The notes under the pieces were generated by a model. That model ran no database searches. It saw nothing but the letters and a program-made list of their open reading frames with translations, and was not told the origin of the DNA. A stretch of 5,870 nt of DNA from Spirochaetota bacterium (lineage in GTDB: Bacteria; Spirochaetota; Spirochaetia; Treponematales; Treponemataceae). Made by a program: the position numbers and the translations under genes. Location: positions 1 to 5,870 of the forward strand of contig JAKJFV010000115.1 in the NCBI GenBank assembly GCA_022704725.1, in the 5' to 3' direction. Positions 4,763-5,870 of the stretch are shown in pieces (the first letter of the stretch is position 1; the number at the start of each line of letters is the position of its first letter).

Positions 4763-5870
4763 ATGAACCTGAATAATAATGCATCGCAGTTAAAACGCGA
4801 AATATTAATACGGATTACGAAGCTTCAGCTTGAAGGAAAACTGGAAGAGGGCGTTCACTTTATACCGAGGGAAATGGCTCCGCGCGGTGCAGAACCGATG
4901 GGCTGCTGCACCTATCATGACCGGGAAATTCTGCGCCAGCGTGTGATCGCACGGCTCGGCTGCAGCGTTGAAGACTATGATGATGAGAAAAAACTTGCAG
5001 ATTATGCAAAGGAAGCTTTTACCCGGGAAAAGCCTACCTGGCCCATGCTCACGGTTTTGGATGAGGCCTGCAATGCCTGTGTTAAGACTCACTACATGGT
5101 TACTAATGCCTGCCAGGCCTGCCTTGCGCGCCCCTGCATGATGAACTGTGCAAAAAAAGCAATAGAAATTAAAAGCGGACGGGCCGTTATAGATAAAGAC
5201 AAATGCATTAACTGCGGTTTATGCATGCAGAATTGTCCGTATCATGCAATTATAAAGATTCCCGTTCCCTGCGAAGAAGCCTGCCCGGTTGGTGCTATTA
5301 CAAAGGACGAAAGCGGCAAGGAACGAATTGACTACCACAAGTGTATTTTCTGCGGAAACTGCATGAGGGAATGCCCCTTTGGCGCAATGATGGACAAGGG
5401 TCAGCTTGTAGATGTTGTAAAACACATAATGGCAGGAAAAAAAGTACACGCAATGTATGCACCTGCTGTTGCCTCCCAGTTTAGAAGTGCCTCCGGCCAG
5501 CTTGAAGGCGCGCTGCTTGCTGCAGGCTTTACCAAGGTTTGGGAAGTTGCACAGGGAGCAGATATAACAGCCGATAAAGAGGCTCACGAATTTGAAGAGC
5601 GCATGGAAAAAGGGGACAAGATGATGACAACATCATGCTGTCCTGCCTATGTTCGTGCAGTGCAGAAACACGTTCCTTCACTTATAAGCTGCATCTCCGA
5701 TACAAAGAGCCCCATGCATTACACTGCAGAGCTTGTAAAAAAAGAAGACCCCGATTGTATAAGCGTGTTCATTGGACCCTGCCTTGCAAAACGCCGCGAG
5801 GGAATGGACGATGAATTTGTCGACTATGTAGTATCAGTTGAAGAAATTGGCGCTCTCTTTGTAGCCAAAA
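4763..5870 (+). CDS. [FeFe] hydrogenase, group B-like, 3' end outside window
   Basis: The frame runs open from ATG 4763 to the window edge: 369 complete codons, with no stop. GAGGAG (4752-4757) is 5 bases upstream. The N-terminal segment PREMAPRG...GCCTYHDREILRQR (35-60) is typical of group B monomeric hydrogenases. Sixteen cysteines follow in ferredoxin-like order: C103/C106, C117-x2-C120-x4-C125-x3-C129, C148/151/154/158, C170/C174 and C194/197/200/204, enough for up to four [4Fe-4S] clusters. The H-domain starts near 228 (HAMYAPAVASQF). L1 is TSCCPAY (290-296), keeping both the proton-transfer C292 and the ligand C293; L2 is GPCLAKR (338-344, ligand C340). L3 with the last two ligands must lie beyond the window. 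Unlike the sensor it keeps the catalytic cysteine, so it is probably a working H2-producing or H2-oxidising enzyme, cytosolic, no signal peptide seen. Direction of catalysis and electron partner are unknown. Confidence 0.92.
   Translation, partial: MNLNNNASQLKREILIRITKLQLEGKLEEGVHFIPREMAPRGAEPMGCCTYHDREILRQRVIARLGCSVEDYDDEKKLADYAKEAFTREKPTWPMLTVLDEACNACVKTHYMVTNACQACLARPCMMNCAKKAIEIKSGRAVIDKDKCINCGLCMQNCPYHAIIKIPVPCEEACPVGAITKDESGKERIDYHKCIFCGNCMRECPFGAMMDKGQLVDVVKHIMAGKKVHAMYAPAVASQFRSASGQLEGALLAAGFTKVWEVAQGADITADKEAHEFEERMEKGDKMMTTSCCPAYVRAVQKHVPSLISCISDTKSPMHYTAELVKKEDPDCISVFIGPCLAKRREGMDDEFVDYVVSVEEIGALFVAK

Noticed and set aside
5219..5587. Minus-strand open frame inside the group B hydrogenase
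   Set aside because: The cysteine-rich look comes from the antisense of the ferredoxin codons; the plus-strand frame is fully explained by a known family.
1..5870. tRNA, rRNA, CRISPR array, insertion sequence or integration site
   Set aside because: I saw no cloverleaf-like segments, regularly spaced repeats, transposase-like proteins or flanking terminal repeats.

Overview
The window carries one end of a RicT/PSP1-type gene, a lone methyltransferase on the opposite strand, and then a tightly packed plus-strand operon of hydrogen-metabolism genes that runs off the right edge. Two [FeFe]-hydrogenase-type proteins, many ferredoxin motifs and a fairly AT-rich sequence with AAGGAGG-type ribosome binding sites point to a strictly anaerobic, probably fermentative bacterium. 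A Treponema-like spirochaete or a clostridial Firmicute would both fit. This is inferred from gene content only; no rRNA or other decisive marker is present.

Layout: 1-357, C-terminal part of a RicT-family protein, plus strand. 378-1127, class I SAM-dependent methyltransferase, minus strand, convergent with ricT. 1128-1252, divergent intergenic region with candidate promoters for both directions. 1253-5870, five genes in a row with a 4-nt overlap, a 1-nt overlap, a 31-nt gap and a 2-nt gap: (1) small thioredoxin-like [2Fe-2S] protein; (2) sensory-type [FeFe] hydrogenase with a C-terminal Fe-S motif and PAS domain (HydS-like); (3) SpoIIE/PP2C-type Ser/Thr phosphatase whose reading frame is broken at about 4127-4139; (4) second thioredoxin-like [2Fe-2S] protein; (5) group B-like [FeFe] hydrogenase, cut by the window end.

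How they may work together (inference): the HydS-like protein has lost the proton-transfer cysteine of catalytic hydrogenases and carries a PAS domain but no kinase or other output domain. It could sense H2 or redox state and pass the signal to the phosphatase encoded next to it, which would then control hydrogen metabolism, perhaps including the group B enzyme at the end of the operon. The two small [2Fe-2S] proteins, one just ahead of the sensor gene and one just ahead of the group B gene, are likely electron-transfer partners. Sensory hydrogenase/phosphatase/second hydrogenase loci are known in some anaerobes, so the general theme is not new.

The most notable point is the phosphatase gene. 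The conserved protein continues in the -1 frame, and directly at the switch lies an in-phase A AAA AAG heptamer preceded by an AGGGA element, resembling the programmed frameshift site of E. coli dnaX. This may be real recoding producing two products, or simply a one-base deletion or sequencing error; the sequence alone cannot decide.
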